This document shows positions 11,973 to 18,161 of a stretch of DNA of 20,885 nucleotides, in pieces (position 1 is the stretch's first letter; every line of letters starts with the position of its first letter). The DNA is taken from the IMG/VR virus record IMGVR_UViG_3300044742_000432, positions 1-20,885 of that record. The stretch is one strand, 5' to 3'. A model generated the notes under the pieces. The model saw only the letters and a list, made by a program, of their open reading frames with translations. It was not told where the DNA came from and searched no databases. The stretch comes from a virus. A program made the position numbers and the translations under genes.

Positions 11973-12917
11973 ATGGAAATGCTGGCCGTTCTGCAATCGG
12001 GGAACTCCCCCGGCGAGGGACTGCAGTCCCAGAGAGACTCGTCAGAACAAGACGAAAACAGCACTCTGCCTTCGGCAGGTAGTCCTGGTTCGAATCCAGG
12101 CGGCCAGCTTAAAATCGCGATCCTGGCCACCTCCAGCGCCGGGAATTCGTCGTTCGTCAGCGATGGAGTCAGCCGCCTGTTGATCGACTGTGGACTGTCG
12201 CTCCTCGAAACGACTACGCGCCTGGCGGCGATCGGCGAGTCCGTAGACAACATCGACGCTGTGCTGCTCTCGCACCCGCACGGCGACCACTGTGCGGGCC
12301 TTCCGACGCTCATCAAGCGCTGGCGCCGCGGCGGGCGCTGCGTGCCCGTCTACTGCTCGGTGGCGACCTTTGACGCCCTGCCCAACGTGATCCCGCCGCA
12401 CTGGTACCGGCACGTCGCCCAGTTCGACCACTGGCAGATCGGCGAGATCCGCTGCGAGACGTTCGTCGTGCAGCACGATTGCGGCGAGCCGCTCGGCTTC
12501 ACCGTGCAAGTGGGCGATCAGCGCGCCACGTTCGCCTTAGACCTCGGGGCTATCGATGACCCGCTCGCCGAATACTTCACCCAGTCCGACTTCCTGCTCC
12601 TCGAATCCAACCATGACCCGGACATGCTCGCCGCCGGCCCGTACTCCTACCGGCTCAAGCAGCGCATTGCCAAGACGCACCTGTCCAACGAATCCGCCTG
12701 CGCGTGGATCTCGGAGTACATGGGTTACCGCACCCGGTACCTGCTCCTGGGGCATCTGTCGGAGACGACCAACGATCCGGCCATCGTGCGCCTGATGGCG
12801 CAACATCACCTCACCCGGCTCAAGCTCACGCCGGTGTTCCAGGTTATTTCGCCGGGAGCTTCGTCGGGGCCGTGGTTGTTGGCGCCGCTTGCGCGGCCGG
12901 GTCCGGGCAAGGAATAG
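11973..12917 (+). CDS. MBL-fold nuclease, YycJ/WalJ-like
   Basis: From about residue 47 the protein is a metallo-beta-lactamase-fold hydrolase close to YycJ/WalJ (VicX): KIAILATSSAGNSSFV, LLIDCGLS, HPHGDH (101-106), QHD (168), ALDLG (190) and the family-typical ESNHD...GPYSYRLKQRI...HLSNE (211-240). These supply the two-metal site; relatives are 5' exonucleases. Upstream of residue 47 the frame runs through a tRNA-like structure and encodes a low-complexity Ser/Gly/Pro tail. The start is ATG 11973 behind GAGGTGAAAGG; no canonical start exists nearer the domain. The end overlaps the convergent gene by 74 bases. Confidence 0.8.
   Translation: MEMLAVLQSGNSPGEGLQSQRDSSEQDENSTLPSAGSPGSNPGGQLKIAILATSSAGNSSFVSDGVSRLLIDCGLSLLETTTRLAAIGESVDNIDAVLLSHPHGDHCAGLPTLIKRWRRGGRCVPVYCSVATFDALPNVIPPHWYRHVAQFDHWQIGEIRCETFVVQHDCGEPLGFTVQVGDQRATFALDLGAIDDPLAEYFTQSDFLLLESNHDPDMLAAGPYSYRLKQRIAKTHLSNESACAWISEYMGYRTRYLLLGHLSETTNDPAIVRLMAQHHLTRLKLTPVFQVISPGASSGPWLLAPLARPGPGKE
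11981..12108 (+). ncRNA. tRNA-like structured RNA element (128 nt)
   Basis: GCTGGCCG (11981-11988) pairs with CGGCCAGC (12101-12108), an 8-bp acceptor-like stem. Directly before the 3' strand lies a canonical T-arm: CCTGG-TTCGAAT-CCAGG (12084-12100). Between are CTGCC-TTC-GGCAG (12066-12078, like a long variable arm), TCGTC-AGAACAA-GACGA (12039-12055, anticodon-arm size but G at position 33), GGGAC-TGCA-GTCCC (12017-12030), and CGGGG-AACTC-CCCCG (11998-12012). No normal D-arm or encoded CCA is present. It could be a degenerate tRNA, a Y-RNA-like (YrlA) tRNA mimic, or a structured coding leader. Confidence 0.6.
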
Positions 12918-13155
12918 ACGTGCCGCCGGGCGCGGCGCCGTCGATCACGGTGGCGGTGTAGTAGCCGCCCATGATGAACGTATCGCTGGCAATCGGGAGG
13001 GTCACCTGGAAGGACGCGCGCGGCACCAGCCCCGGCAGCGCCGCTTCCTGGAGGTTGATCGAGACGCCGTCCGTCGCCGGGGTTTCGCCGGTGGCGGGGA
13101 TCGTCGCGAGGTTCTTGTTCTGGCAGCGGAAGTTGACCGTAAGGCTGGTGGGCAT
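12844..13155 (-). CDS. hypothetical protein, 103 aa
   Basis: Last gene of the leftward set. ATG 13155 follows GAGAGGTAAG. The product is strand-rich (SLTVNFRCQN, DGVSINLQE, ASFQVTLPI, TATVIDGAAPG), suggesting a small immunoglobulin-like or jelly-roll-like beta domain, with a proline- and threonine-rich tail. Its 3' 74 bases are antisense to the end of the MBL gene. Family unknown; it would fit a decoration or binding module, but that is only a guess from composition. Confidence 0.55.
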   Translation of the reverse strand: MPTSLTVNFRCQNKNLATIPATGETPATDGVSINLQEAALPGLVPRASFQVTLPIASDTFIMGGYYTATVIDGAAPGGTSIPCPDPAAQAAPTTTAPTKLPAK

Positions 13156-13164
13156 CCCGCCATC

Positions 13165-13362
13165 TTACCTCTCGCATTCGCAATTCTGCCAACTGCGCCC
13201 GCACCCCTCGCAGAAGCCGGACCATAACGGGGGCGCCGGTTCCGGGTCAGCCGCCCGTAACTCTACCTTCTCAGCGGGCGCCGCCGCCGCCGTCCCGGCG
13301 CCCGCCACTTTGGCGAGCCGCGCGAGGCGCATCTTCTCGTTCCACTGTTGCCCGGACGTCAT
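13165..13362 (-). CDS. 65-aa protein with C-terminal zinc ribbon
   Basis: The frame is taken from ATG 13362. The first half is helical and alanine-rich; the end (GFCEGCGRSWQNCECER) holds four cysteines as CxxC...CxC, a typical zinc knuckle at the C-terminus of phage mini-proteins. The ribosome binding site is poor and a promoter lies about 26 bp upstream, so the leader would be short. Palindrome site B sits ten bases before the start. Longer in-frame starts would cross the promoter and hairpin and are rejected. Confidence 0.55.
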   Translation of the reverse strand: MTSGQQWNEKMRLARLAKVAGAGTAAAAPAEKVELRAADPEPAPPLWSGFCEGCGRSWQNCECER

Positions 13363-13372
13363 ACTTTGCCAT

Positions 13373-13382
13373 TTTGCGCAAA
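13373..13382. promoter_or_regulatory. palindrome TTTGCGCAAA, site B
   Basis: Same 10-bp palindrome as at 11073 and 18030. It sits between a leftward -10-like box (13388-13393) and the start at 13362. A nearby dyad, GATA-CAC-TATC (13385-13395), overlaps that -10. Confidence 0.55.
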
Positions 13383-13387
13383 CTGAT

Positions 13388-13415
13388 ACACTATCTGACA
13401 AATCCCACATAACAA
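13388..13415 (-). promoter_or_regulatory. weak leftward promoter candidate
   Basis: On the minus strand TTGTTA (13415-13410) and TAGTGT (13393-13388) are 16 bp apart. It starts just after a strong hairpin, suggesting a new transcription unit for the two genes at 12844-13362. Confidence 0.35.
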
Positions 13416-13419
13416 GGCA

Positions 13420-13452
13420 GGGGACGCTGTACCCACGCTGGGGCGCGTCCCC
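13420..13452 (-). other. nested hairpin closing the upstream operon
   Basis: GGGGACGC (13420-13427) pairs with GCGTCCCC (13445-13452), with an inner CCCA-CGC-TGGG stem. On the minus strand it follows the stop at 13461 by eight bases. The trailing sequence TGCCTTGTTAT is only partly T-rich, so it is a weak intrinsic terminator or a processing hairpin. Confidence 0.5.
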
Positions 13453-13460
13453 CGGCCCGT

Positions 13461-13802
13461 TCACTCCTTCGGACGCTTGGGGCAGTTCGCCCAGTGCGTT
13501 CTCACCGTCGAGCCCGACACGATGAAGCCGCAGCCCCACCAGCAAGGCACCGACACGCCCACCGATCGCCCGGTATTGTTCGGGTCGCCCTTCTTGCGCC
13601 CGCGTTTCTTGGGCTCCAGCGGTGGCGGGAATTCCGCCACCACCTTACCGTCGCCGATCACGAACACCGGGCAGCCGGTATCGCGATGCCACTGCTCGCC
13701 GTGTTTCAGGGCCGCCGCCTTGGTCTTGTAGACCGTGGTCCTAGAGTCCTCGTAGGTGGACTCCGTGCCGTCCGCCCAATGAATGTTGAGCCAGTAGGTC
13801 AT
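13461..13802 (-). CDS. C2HC zinc-finger protein, 113 aa
   Basis: ATG 13802 overlaps the upstream stop by ATGA. The N-terminal half is a compact strand-helix region (WLNIHWADGTESTY, then VYKTKAAALKHGEQW) ending in a strand pair (VFVIGDGKVVAEF). A basic linker (KKRGRKKG) leads to a C-terminal finger CWWGCGFIVSGSTVRTHW plus NC, spaced C-X3-C-X11-H-X3-C. Small phage proteins with this layout are presumed nucleic-acid binding. Last gene of a long operon; a hairpin follows. Confidence 0.6.
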   Translation of the reverse strand: MTYWLNIHWADGTESTYEDSRTTVYKTKAAALKHGEQWHRDTGCPVFVIGDGKVVAEFPPPLEPKKRGRKKGDPNNTGRSVGVSVPCWWGCGFIVSGSTVRTHWANCPKRPKE

Positions 13803-14203
13803 ACGAGTTCCTCCGCCGGCAGGTCAGCGATGCACTCGTGCGCGAGCCGGGGGAACACGTCCATGCCCTTCCTGGTGCGCTTCAGGCGCTCCTCGATGTT
13901 CGCCGTCACCCGGTTGATGGCCGCCACGACGTTAGCGTCCTTGTCGAGCAACTCGCCGCCGGTCAGGTGCGCACAGTGCTCTTCGCGGTAGTGCGTGGCG
14001 TAGTTGTAGACCGCGTACACGATCCGGCGCCCGTCATCGTGTTCGAGGACGTTGATCTCCCAGTCCGACTCGCGATTGGGTTCGTTCCCGATCTGGGCGC
14101 CGTGCCGATCGTTGTGAGAGGCGCTGGCCAAGAGTGGCCAGTCGTCCTCCTTGATCTTGACCGGCGTCCGGCCCGTCAAAGCAATCGTCTTCTTGTCTGC
14201 CAT
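13799..14203 (-). CDS. hypothetical protein, 134 aa
   Basis: ATG 14203 (MADKKTIALTG) follows GAGGTGAAG at ideal spacing; longer starts lie inside the upstream gene. The first half is strand-rich with RRIVYAVYNYATHYREEHCAH at its centre. The second half is helical (ANVVAAINRVTANIEERLKR), ending LPAEELV. The GAGGAACTCGT encoding EELV carries the next gene's ribosome binding site. No family is recognised. Confidence 0.6.
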   Translation of the reverse strand: MADKKTIALTGRTPVKIKEDDWPLLASASHNDRHGAQIGNEPNRESDWEINVLEHDDGRRIVYAVYNYATHYREEHCAHLTGGELLDKDANVVAAINRVTANIEERLKRTRKGMDVFPRLAHECIADLPAEELV

Positions 14204-14205
14204 AT

Positions 14206-14601
14206 TCACTTCACCTCTTCCTTGTTCAGTTCTTCCGCGTCCGCCTCGGCGCACTCGGTGCACACCGTCTTGCCGTTCTCGGTGTGATCGATTTCCTTGT
14301 CCGACTCCCCGCACTGATCGCAGTCGCCGTAGCCCTCCCGGTCGAAGCCCGCGTTCGTGCCCTGCAACTCCCCGCACTCTTCGCCGCGCTCGCACTCCTG
14401 GTAGCTATCGAGCGGCGCGCCGCACGCGCAGGTATCCATGAGTGGCCGGTTTTTCTCCAGCCACTCGGTCACCACCATCTGGACCTCTTTCAGTTCGGAT
14501 TCGTCCAGATAGCGCAGATGCGTGCCCTCGTCGCTTTCGATCGCCACGTAGAGCACGTCGTCGCCTTCGTCGTCGAAGCCGCTGAAGGTCTGGTAATACA
14601 T
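14206..14601 (-). CDS. acidic protein with two zinc-ribbon regions, 131 aa
   Basis: ATG 14601 overlaps the upstream stop (TGATG) and lies seven bases after AGGAGG; GTG 14604 is one codon earlier. The N-terminus is a strand-rich domain with FDDEGDDVLYVAIESDEGTH. From residue 58 there is a cysteine series: CACG, ECERGEEC, CDQCGE and CTEC, enough for two zinc sites, in a very acidic background. The C-terminal EEVK is the encoded ribosome binding site for the next gene. Function unknown. Confidence 0.62.
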   Translation of the reverse strand: MYYQTFSGFDDEGDDVLYVAIESDEGTHLRYLDESELKEVQMVVTEWLEKNRPLMDTCACGAPLDSYQECERGEECGELQGTNAGFDREGYGDCDQCGESDKEIDHTENGKTVCTECAEADAEELNKEEVK

Positions 14602-14894
14602 CACTCCACCTCCTCGGTAAGTCCGGCCTCTTTGCGCTCGATGGCAGCAATGGTTGCCTCGTCGTTGTCGAAGTCATCGACCGTGCCGGTGTAGCCGCAC
14701 GCGCGGCAAATGGCCGGTGAGGAGCCGTCCCATTCGTGCGAGCCGTCGTCCGCTTCGTCGGCGTCCGTCTGGACGTTATCCATGCTGTTTTCGGTGATCC
14801 GCACCCAAATGGTGGCGGCCACGTCGATGTTGTGCGCGCCCTTGCACTGAGGACACCAGAAACGCCGCTCCGGTAACACTTTCTTCTTTGCCAT
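14601..14894 (-). CDS. zinc-ribbon mini-protein, 97 aa
   Basis: The start is ATG 14894, sharing its A with the upstream TGA (TGATG) and preceded by GAGGTGAAG. A four-cysteine ribbon is split across the protein: FWCPQCKGAHNI near residue 14 and ICRACGYTG near residue 70, separated by an acidic insert (TDADEADDGSHEWDG). This is the classical rubredoxin-like CxxC...CxxC arrangement. Probably a small binding or adaptor protein; target unknown. Confidence 0.62.
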   Translation of the reverse strand: MAKKKVLPERRFWCPQCKGAHNIDVAATIWVRITENSMDNVQTDADEADDGSHEWDGSSPAICRACGYTGTVDDFDNDEATIAAIERKEAGLTEEVE

Positions 14895-15223
14895 CACTTC
14901 ACCTCTTTCTGTTCGTCTTCGTACTTGGCCGCGCACTGCGGGCAGAGTACGTTATCCTCGAAGTCCTCGATCCAGTCCGCCGCATCCGGCGGGTTCACCT
15001 CGGTGCGGTCGCACCGGGCGCACTGCTTGATGCCCGCGTCCTCGTCACTGACCCAGATCCACGCGGCCACATACGCGCCCGGGTCGCCGCCAAACGACAC
15101 GACCGCGCCGTCGTCCACTTCCAGTTCGCCGTCCCGGCACTGCTCGCGCGCCGCCTCGCGGTACGCCTCGGCGATGGCCGTCTGCTGCTCGGCTTTCTCT
15201 TCGTCGGACATGATCGTTTCCAT
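14894..15223 (-). CDS. zinc-ribbon protein, 109 aa
   Basis: ATG 15223 follows the upstream stop directly and lies eight bases after GGAGG; ATG 15211 is possible. The N-terminal 35 residues are an acidic helix (DEEKAEQQTAIAEAYREAA). A strand region (VVSFGGDPGAYVAAWIWV) is followed by CARC at about 68-71 and CPQC at about 95-98, a CxxC...CxxC ribbon. The protein ends in EVK, encoded by the next gene's ribosome binding site. Confidence 0.62.
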   Translation of the reverse strand: METIMSDEEKAEQQTAIAEAYREAAREQCRDGELEVDDGAVVSFGGDPGAYVAAWIWVSDEDAGIKQCARCDRTEVNPPDAADWIEDFEDNVLCPQCAAKYEDEQKEVK

Positions 15224-15574
15224 CTATTCGTCCTCCGAATCGGTCTGAGCCTCGTTCGGGAAGTCTTCCCACGCGCAGTGGCAGAGCCGCGACACCTCGT
15301 CGCGCGCCGCGTCTACGCCTTCGTCGATGTACGCCTCGCGCGCGTTTTGCGCCGCCCAGTGCATGATGTCCTGGATCATGTCGCGGATCGTGTCGCCATC
15401 CGCCCGCCCGCCCTCGCCTTTCACGTTCGAGTAGGCAATGAGCCCTTTCTCCGCCGCCTCGGCGCGCTCGCGGTTGCGGGCCGTCAAGGCGTAGGGTTTC
15501 GGTTTGGCTTCCTTGGACGCGATGAGCCGCCGGAGCCCTTCGCCCACCAGATCCACCTTCACTTTCTTCGCCAT
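15224..15574 (-). CDS. hypothetical helical protein, 116 aa
   Basis: ATG 15574 overlaps the upstream stop (TGATG) behind GGAGGTGAAG, overriding a longer frame. The N-terminus is basic (AKKVKVDLVGEGLRRLIASK). The rest is helical, with DTIRDMIQDIMHWAAQNARE and an acidic end (FPNEAQTDSEDE). Cysteines occur as CHC, but there is no second pair for a metal site. No family is recognised. Confidence 0.58.
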   Translation of the reverse strand: MAKKVKVDLVGEGLRRLIASKEAKPKPYALTARNRERAEAAEKGLIAYSNVKGEGGRADGDTIRDMIQDIMHWAAQNAREAYIDEGVDAARDEVSRLCHCAWEDFPNEAQTDSEDE

Positions 15575-15867
15575 CACTTCACCTCCTCGAAATGAATCCG
15601 GAACTTCCGCCCGTCGCGCTTGGTCTGGATGATTTCGCCCTCCGCGAAGGTCACCGACTCGATGAACAGCAGATCGCCGTGTTCCTCGCCCATGTCCTCG
15701 GCGTCCGGCTCGTAGCGCAACTCCTGCTCCTCCGCTTGGCGCTCGGCCAGCCGGTGCGCCGCGTCCATGCCAAACTTGTCGTCGCCCTCCTGGATATCCA
15801 TGAGTTCGCAACTCAGGCAGTCCTCGTCCGCGCCATACGCGCGCCACTGCAAAATCGTAAGTATCAT
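15574..15867 (-). CDS. hypothetical acidic protein, 97 aa
   Basis: ATG 15867 follows GAGGTGAAAGGACACAA, the same leader as the gene starting at 17104. The protein has a CLSC pair near residues 17-20, a glutamate-rich helix (AERQAEEQELRYEPDAEDM), and a C-terminal strand set (DLLFIESVTFAEGEIIQTKR) ending in FEEVK. The tail encodes the next ribosome binding site. Probably a small beta domain; function unknown. Confidence 0.58.
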   Translation of the reverse strand: MILTILQWRAYGADEDCLSCELMDIQEGDDKFGMDAAHRLAERQAEEQELRYEPDAEDMGEEHGDLLFIESVTFAEGEIIQTKRDGRKFRIHFEEVK

Positions 15868-15890
15868 TTGTGTCCTTTCACCTCAACCTT

Positions 15891-16283
15891 TCAGCCAATC
15901 TGTTCGAACAAAGACCCGTTTGCTTCGTGCCATGCCTCGACGGCATCGAAGTGGTGCTCGACGGCTCCGGTGAACCGGTCCGGGTCCGCACCCCAGTTGC
16001 GGCTCACCTTGTGCTCGCGCACCCAGAGCCGGAAATAGTCGCGCCAGTCGTCGATGACCTCCTGGTGCGTCTTGCCGTCGCAACCCTCTTCCGCCGCCTC
16101 GTAGCAGCGGTTCGCCCGCTCGGCTTCATTGATGAAGTCCGAATCGCGCTCGCTGGTGAACGATTGCAATTCCTCCAGCCGGATAAACCAATCGACGAAG
16201 CGCTTGATGCGCCGCGACGACGACGGCGAGAGCCGGAGATTTCCTCCGGCCCGCAAAATCTCATCGCCCAGCTGTTCGCTCAT
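15891..16283 (-). CDS. hypothetical helical protein, 130 aa
   Basis: ATG 16283 (MSEQLGDEILRAGG) lies after GGAGGACTAA at good spacing; the longer frame reads through the upstream gene and is rejected. The product is almost all helix, with aromatic patches (RFVDWFIRLEELQSF and DDWRDYFRLWVREHK) and a C-terminal HHFDAVEAWHEANGSLFEQ. No metal or nucleotide motif is present. It could be a four-helix bundle that binds a host protein; this is only inferred from shape. Confidence 0.58.
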   Translation of the reverse strand: MSEQLGDEILRAGGNLRLSPSSSRRIKRFVDWFIRLEELQSFTSERDSDFINEAERANRCYEAAEEGCDGKTHQEVIDDWRDYFRLWVREHKVSRNWGADPDRFTGAVEHHFDAVEAWHEANGSLFEQIG

Positions 16284-16287
16284 CGCG

Positions 16288-16641
16288 TTAGTCCTCCTCC
16301 AGTGCCGTCTGGAGGACCCACTCGACGAAGCCTTGCTTGGTTTTGCCAGCCGCGACCTCGTCGCGCCACTGCATGATCTTCGAGCCGCGCCCGCCCAGCG
16401 TGCCCGCCGGAGTGTCTGCCACCACCACCGGAGGTCCTGAGAACAGGATGAAACGGCGCGACCACCGCGTCCAGAAGGCTTCGAGCGTGGAAAACTCGAA
16501 GTCCTCCGGGACGACCTCGCCGTAGTCGCCCACCTGAATCTGCGGCCCGCAATCGCCGTCCATTTCCCTGAGGTACACCGGCAGCATTTCGCAGCCCGCT
16601 GAACCCGCCGCGACCGTGCCAATCCGCATCTTGATATCCAT
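16288..16641 (-). CDS. hypothetical protein, 117 aa
   Basis: ATG 16641 (MDIKMRIGTV) overlaps the upstream TGA and follows GGAGGTGAAG; GTG 16644 would add one residue. The first half is strand-rich (GTVAAGSAGCEMLPVYLREM, then QIQVGDYGEVV). The middle (FSTLEAFWTRWSRRFILFSG) is aromatic and helical, and the end is an amphipathic helix. No family is recognised. The ribosome binding site of the next gene (GGAGGACTAA) overlaps its stop. Confidence 0.58.
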   Translation of the reverse strand: MDIKMRIGTVAAGSAGCEMLPVYLREMDGDCGPQIQVGDYGEVVPEDFEFSTLEAFWTRWSRRFILFSGPPVVVADTPAGTLGGRGSKIMQWRDEVAAGKTKQGFVEWVLQTALEED

Positions 16642-16802
16642 CACTTCACCTCCACATGCAAACGGTCAAACACCCGCAGAGCGTAGGCGCGCGCCGTCGC
16701 CGCGTCGCCGCCCGCATTGGCGTCGTTCACTATTTCGTCCTCGATGAACGCCTCGCGTGCGTCCTGATCGACGAGATCACCGTACTCGTTTCGCCACAAC
16801 AT
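16641..16802 (-). CDS. 53-aa acidic mini-protein
   Basis: A short frame from ATG 16802 (TGATG overlap, GGAGGTGAAG before it) to TGA 16641, filling exactly the space between two coupled genes. The product begins MLWRNEYGDLVDQDAREAF and ends RLHVEVK. It is acidic and helical, and its last codons are the next gene's ribosome binding site. Coupling on both sides makes it convincing despite its size; function unknown. Confidence 0.6.
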   Translation of the reverse strand: MLWRNEYGDLVDQDAREAFIEDEIVNDANAGGDAATARAYALRVFDRLHVEVK

Positions 16803-17104
16803 CACTTCACCTCCGCGTAGTGCGCCTTCGCCAGTTGGACAAGCTCGTCCACCGCGCGCGGCGAAAACACCGCATCGTGCTGCGTATCGATGGCCTTCTG
16901 CGTCACGCGCGCCGCCGGGTACCGCCGCACCTTGACGTAGAAGTCCACGAAGATCGTGGTCGAACGCACCATGCCGTCATGCCAGTAGACCGTGGCGTCC
17001 GATACGATGTTCTGGTCCTGTTTGAAAGTCCCCAAGTGGAGCACCGCCTCGCCCATCGGGCGCGCGAGGTCCAATTTGATCTCGGTCCTTGCCTGTTTTG
17101 CCAT
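16802..17104 (-). CDS. hypothetical protein, 100 aa
   Basis: ATG 17104 (MAKQARTEIKLDL) follows GAGGTGAAAGGACAA; the longer frame would cross a leader hairpin. The protein has an N-terminal strand region (EAVLHLGTF, IVSDATVYWHDG) and a strongly beta middle (TTIFVDFYVKVRRYP), then a helix ending in AHYAEVK. It may be a small barrel. It begins a transcription segment after an 85-bp gap containing hairpins. Confidence 0.58.
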   Translation of the reverse strand: MAKQARTEIKLDLARPMGEAVLHLGTFKQDQNIVSDATVYWHDGMVRSTTIFVDFYVKVRRYPAARVTQKAIDTQHDAVFSPRAVDELVQLAKAHYAEVK

Positions 17105-17111
17105 TTGTCCT

Positions 17112-17178
17112 TTCACCTCGAAATGTGGGAAATATCCCGCCGGAGCGCGCCGCCTCACACTAGCCGCGCGCCCTCCGG
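17112..17178 (-). promoter_or_regulatory. leader with hairpin and conserved CCGGYGGGAT element
   Basis: On the minus strand CCGGAG-gg-CGCGC (17178-17166) pairs with GCGCG-CTCCGG (17150-17140). It is followed by CCGGCGGGATATTTCCC (17143-17127) and the ribosome binding site. The latter 17-mer recurs in the leader at 19010-19026, matching at 14 of 17 positions. Confidence 0.5.
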
Positions 17179-17188
17179 GGTACTTCGC

Positions 17189-17557
17189 CTACGTGCAGTG
17201 GGGTTCGATGAAGATGGCGTACTCGCCGCGCCAGTTATCACCGTGCCAATCCTTGCCTTCGATCGTCACCGTCACGCAGCCGCCGTCCATGCCAAACGCC
17301 TGCCACAACTGGCCCGTCGTCTCTTCGTCCCGCATCAGCACCAGCCGCGCGCCTTTCACCCACGGCTGAGGCTCGATGCTGAGGTAGGAACCATCGACGA
17401 TCCACTCGGCCAAGTAGGCATTGACGTGGAAACTCGCCATCCCGATCTGTAGCTGAGAGTGCATCCACAACGGCGCGCCGTCCGTCCCCTCATCGTCGGG
17501 TACGCTCGGCTCGTTTACGTCCCACTCGAAGTCCGTCACCCGCAGGACCGGCGTCAT
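17189..17557 (-). CDS. hypothetical protein, 122 aa
   Basis: ATG 17557 overlaps the upstream stop by ATGA, fixing the start. The protein is acidic and strand-rich throughout (VLRVTDFEWDVNEPS, LQIGMASFHVNAYLAEWIVD, ARLVLMRDEET, CVTVTIEGKDWHGD), consistent with an all-beta fold. It ends near a hairpin-containing gap. No family is recognised. Confidence 0.58.
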   Translation of the reverse strand: MTPVLRVTDFEWDVNEPSVPDDEGTDGAPLWMHSQLQIGMASFHVNAYLAEWIVDGSYLSIEPQPWVKGARLVLMRDEETTGQLWQAFGMDGGCVTVTIEGKDWHGDNWRGEYAIFIEPHCT

Positions 17558-17952
17558 TGCGCCACCTCCTCTACCCAGTACCGGGCCGGTGGCTCCTGCC
17601 ACGCGCCTTCGGCATCCCAGTACTCGGCCAGTTTGTGGGCGTCCGCCAACAGCGGCTCGATTGACGTGTGATAGTCGCAGATGACGTCCGGACCGGAGTT
17701 CCCGTACACGAAATAAACTTCGCCCAGTAACTTGGCCGGTGGTCCGTTGTGCTCGTTCGAGATGGCGTCCAGATAGACGTGGTCCTCGTCCGTCGTGAAC
17801 ATCGCCGCCATGATGTCGCCAAGCGACCGGCTGTTCCACAACGTCACCTCGTCGCCGTCGTGCACGCTGATGTTGTGCCCCTCGCGGAGCGCTTGCGAAA
17901 GGAACGCCATGACGATCTGGCGTTCCACGTACTGCCGCATCCTGATACTCAT
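17554..17952 (-). CDS. conserved-looking mobile-element protein, 132 aa
   Basis: ATG 17952 follows AGGTGAAG. The layout resembles a short protein type that I recall from plasmids and phages: an N-terminal helix (RQYVERQIVMAFLSQALREG), ISVHDGDEVTLWNSRS, then a helix MAAMFTTDEDHVYL, a strand LLGEVYFVYGNSGPDVICDY, and a final helix. Its function is unknown, and the resemblance is from memory. It leads an operon after a strong terminator, a palindrome and a leader hairpin. Confidence 0.6.
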   Translation of the reverse strand: MSIRMRQYVERQIVMAFLSQALREGHNISVHDGDEVTLWNSRSLGDIMAAMFTTDEDHVYLDAISNEHNGPPAKLLGEVYFVYGNSGPDVICDYHTSIEPLLADAHKLAEYWDAEGAWQEPPARYWVEEVAQ

Positions 17953-17971
17953 TTCTTCACCTGACTTTCCC

Positions 17972-17988
17972 AGCGGGGAGTACCCGCT
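17972..17988 (-). other. leader hairpin of the 17952 gene
   Basis: AGCGGG (17972-17977) and CCCGCT (17983-17988) form a 6-bp stem with a 5-nt loop, about 12 bases upstream of the ribosome binding site on the minus strand. Confidence 0.5.
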
Positions 17989-18029
17989 ACATTGATTATG
18001 CCCACAACAAATAGCCGCCCGCCACTTTA

Positions 18030-18039
18030 TTTGCGCAAA
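18030..18039. promoter_or_regulatory. palindrome TTTGCGCAAA, site C
   Basis: Third copy of the palindrome, in the gap upstream of the leftward operon starting at 17952. It may overlap a weak -35 (TTGCGC with CTATTT 18 bp further on). The rest of this 209-bp gap holds a terminator (18131-18155) and an 11-bp direct repeat GGTCAGCCGCC (18043 and 18059). Confidence 0.5.
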
Positions 18040-18130
18040 GCCGGTCAGCCGCCTATCGGGTCAGCCGCCCGCACCGCGCATTTTCCCGCTGCCGGCGGAT
18101 TTTCGCGCCGGTTTTTCGCCGCGGCCCGGG

Positions 18131-18155
18131 AAAAAGGTCCCCTTGCGGGGACCTT
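18131..18155 (-). terminator. rho-independent terminator of the 18.2-19.0 kb operon
   Basis: On the minus strand AAGGTCCCC-GCAA-GGGGACCTT followed by three further T residues. The stem is a perfect 9 bp with a 4-nt loop, seven bases after the stop at 18162. It cleanly separates this operon from the one starting at 17952. Confidence 0.9.
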
Positions 18156-18161
18156 CGCCGG

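Noticed and set aside
11981-12108. An ordinary tRNA gene
   Set aside because: The T-arm and acceptor are convincing, but there is no D-arm, no U33 and about 40 extra bases, so a functional amino-acid tRNA cannot be claimed.
12084-12108. An attachment site made of a tRNA 3' end for the integrase
   Set aside because: It is about 1.4 kb from the integrase with four genes between, and no second copy is visible in the window; a matching 5' acceptor strand is also present, which a bare att core would not need.
13274-13372. An alternative small gene starting at ATG 13372, right after palindrome site B
   Set aside because: Its 32-residue product is arginine/glycine-rich shadow sequence, whereas the overlapping frame ends in a clear zinc knuckle.
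14888-15595. A 235-codon plus-strand frame over the small leftward genes
   Set aside because: It is antisense to three tightly coupled minus-strand genes with good ribosome binding sites; its arginine/leucine-rich product is typical of shadow translation.
18058-18072. The sequence CGGGTCAGCCGCCCG shared with 13245-13259
   Set aside because: One copy is inside a coding region and the other in a gap; with high GC content a single 15-bp match without further context is weak.
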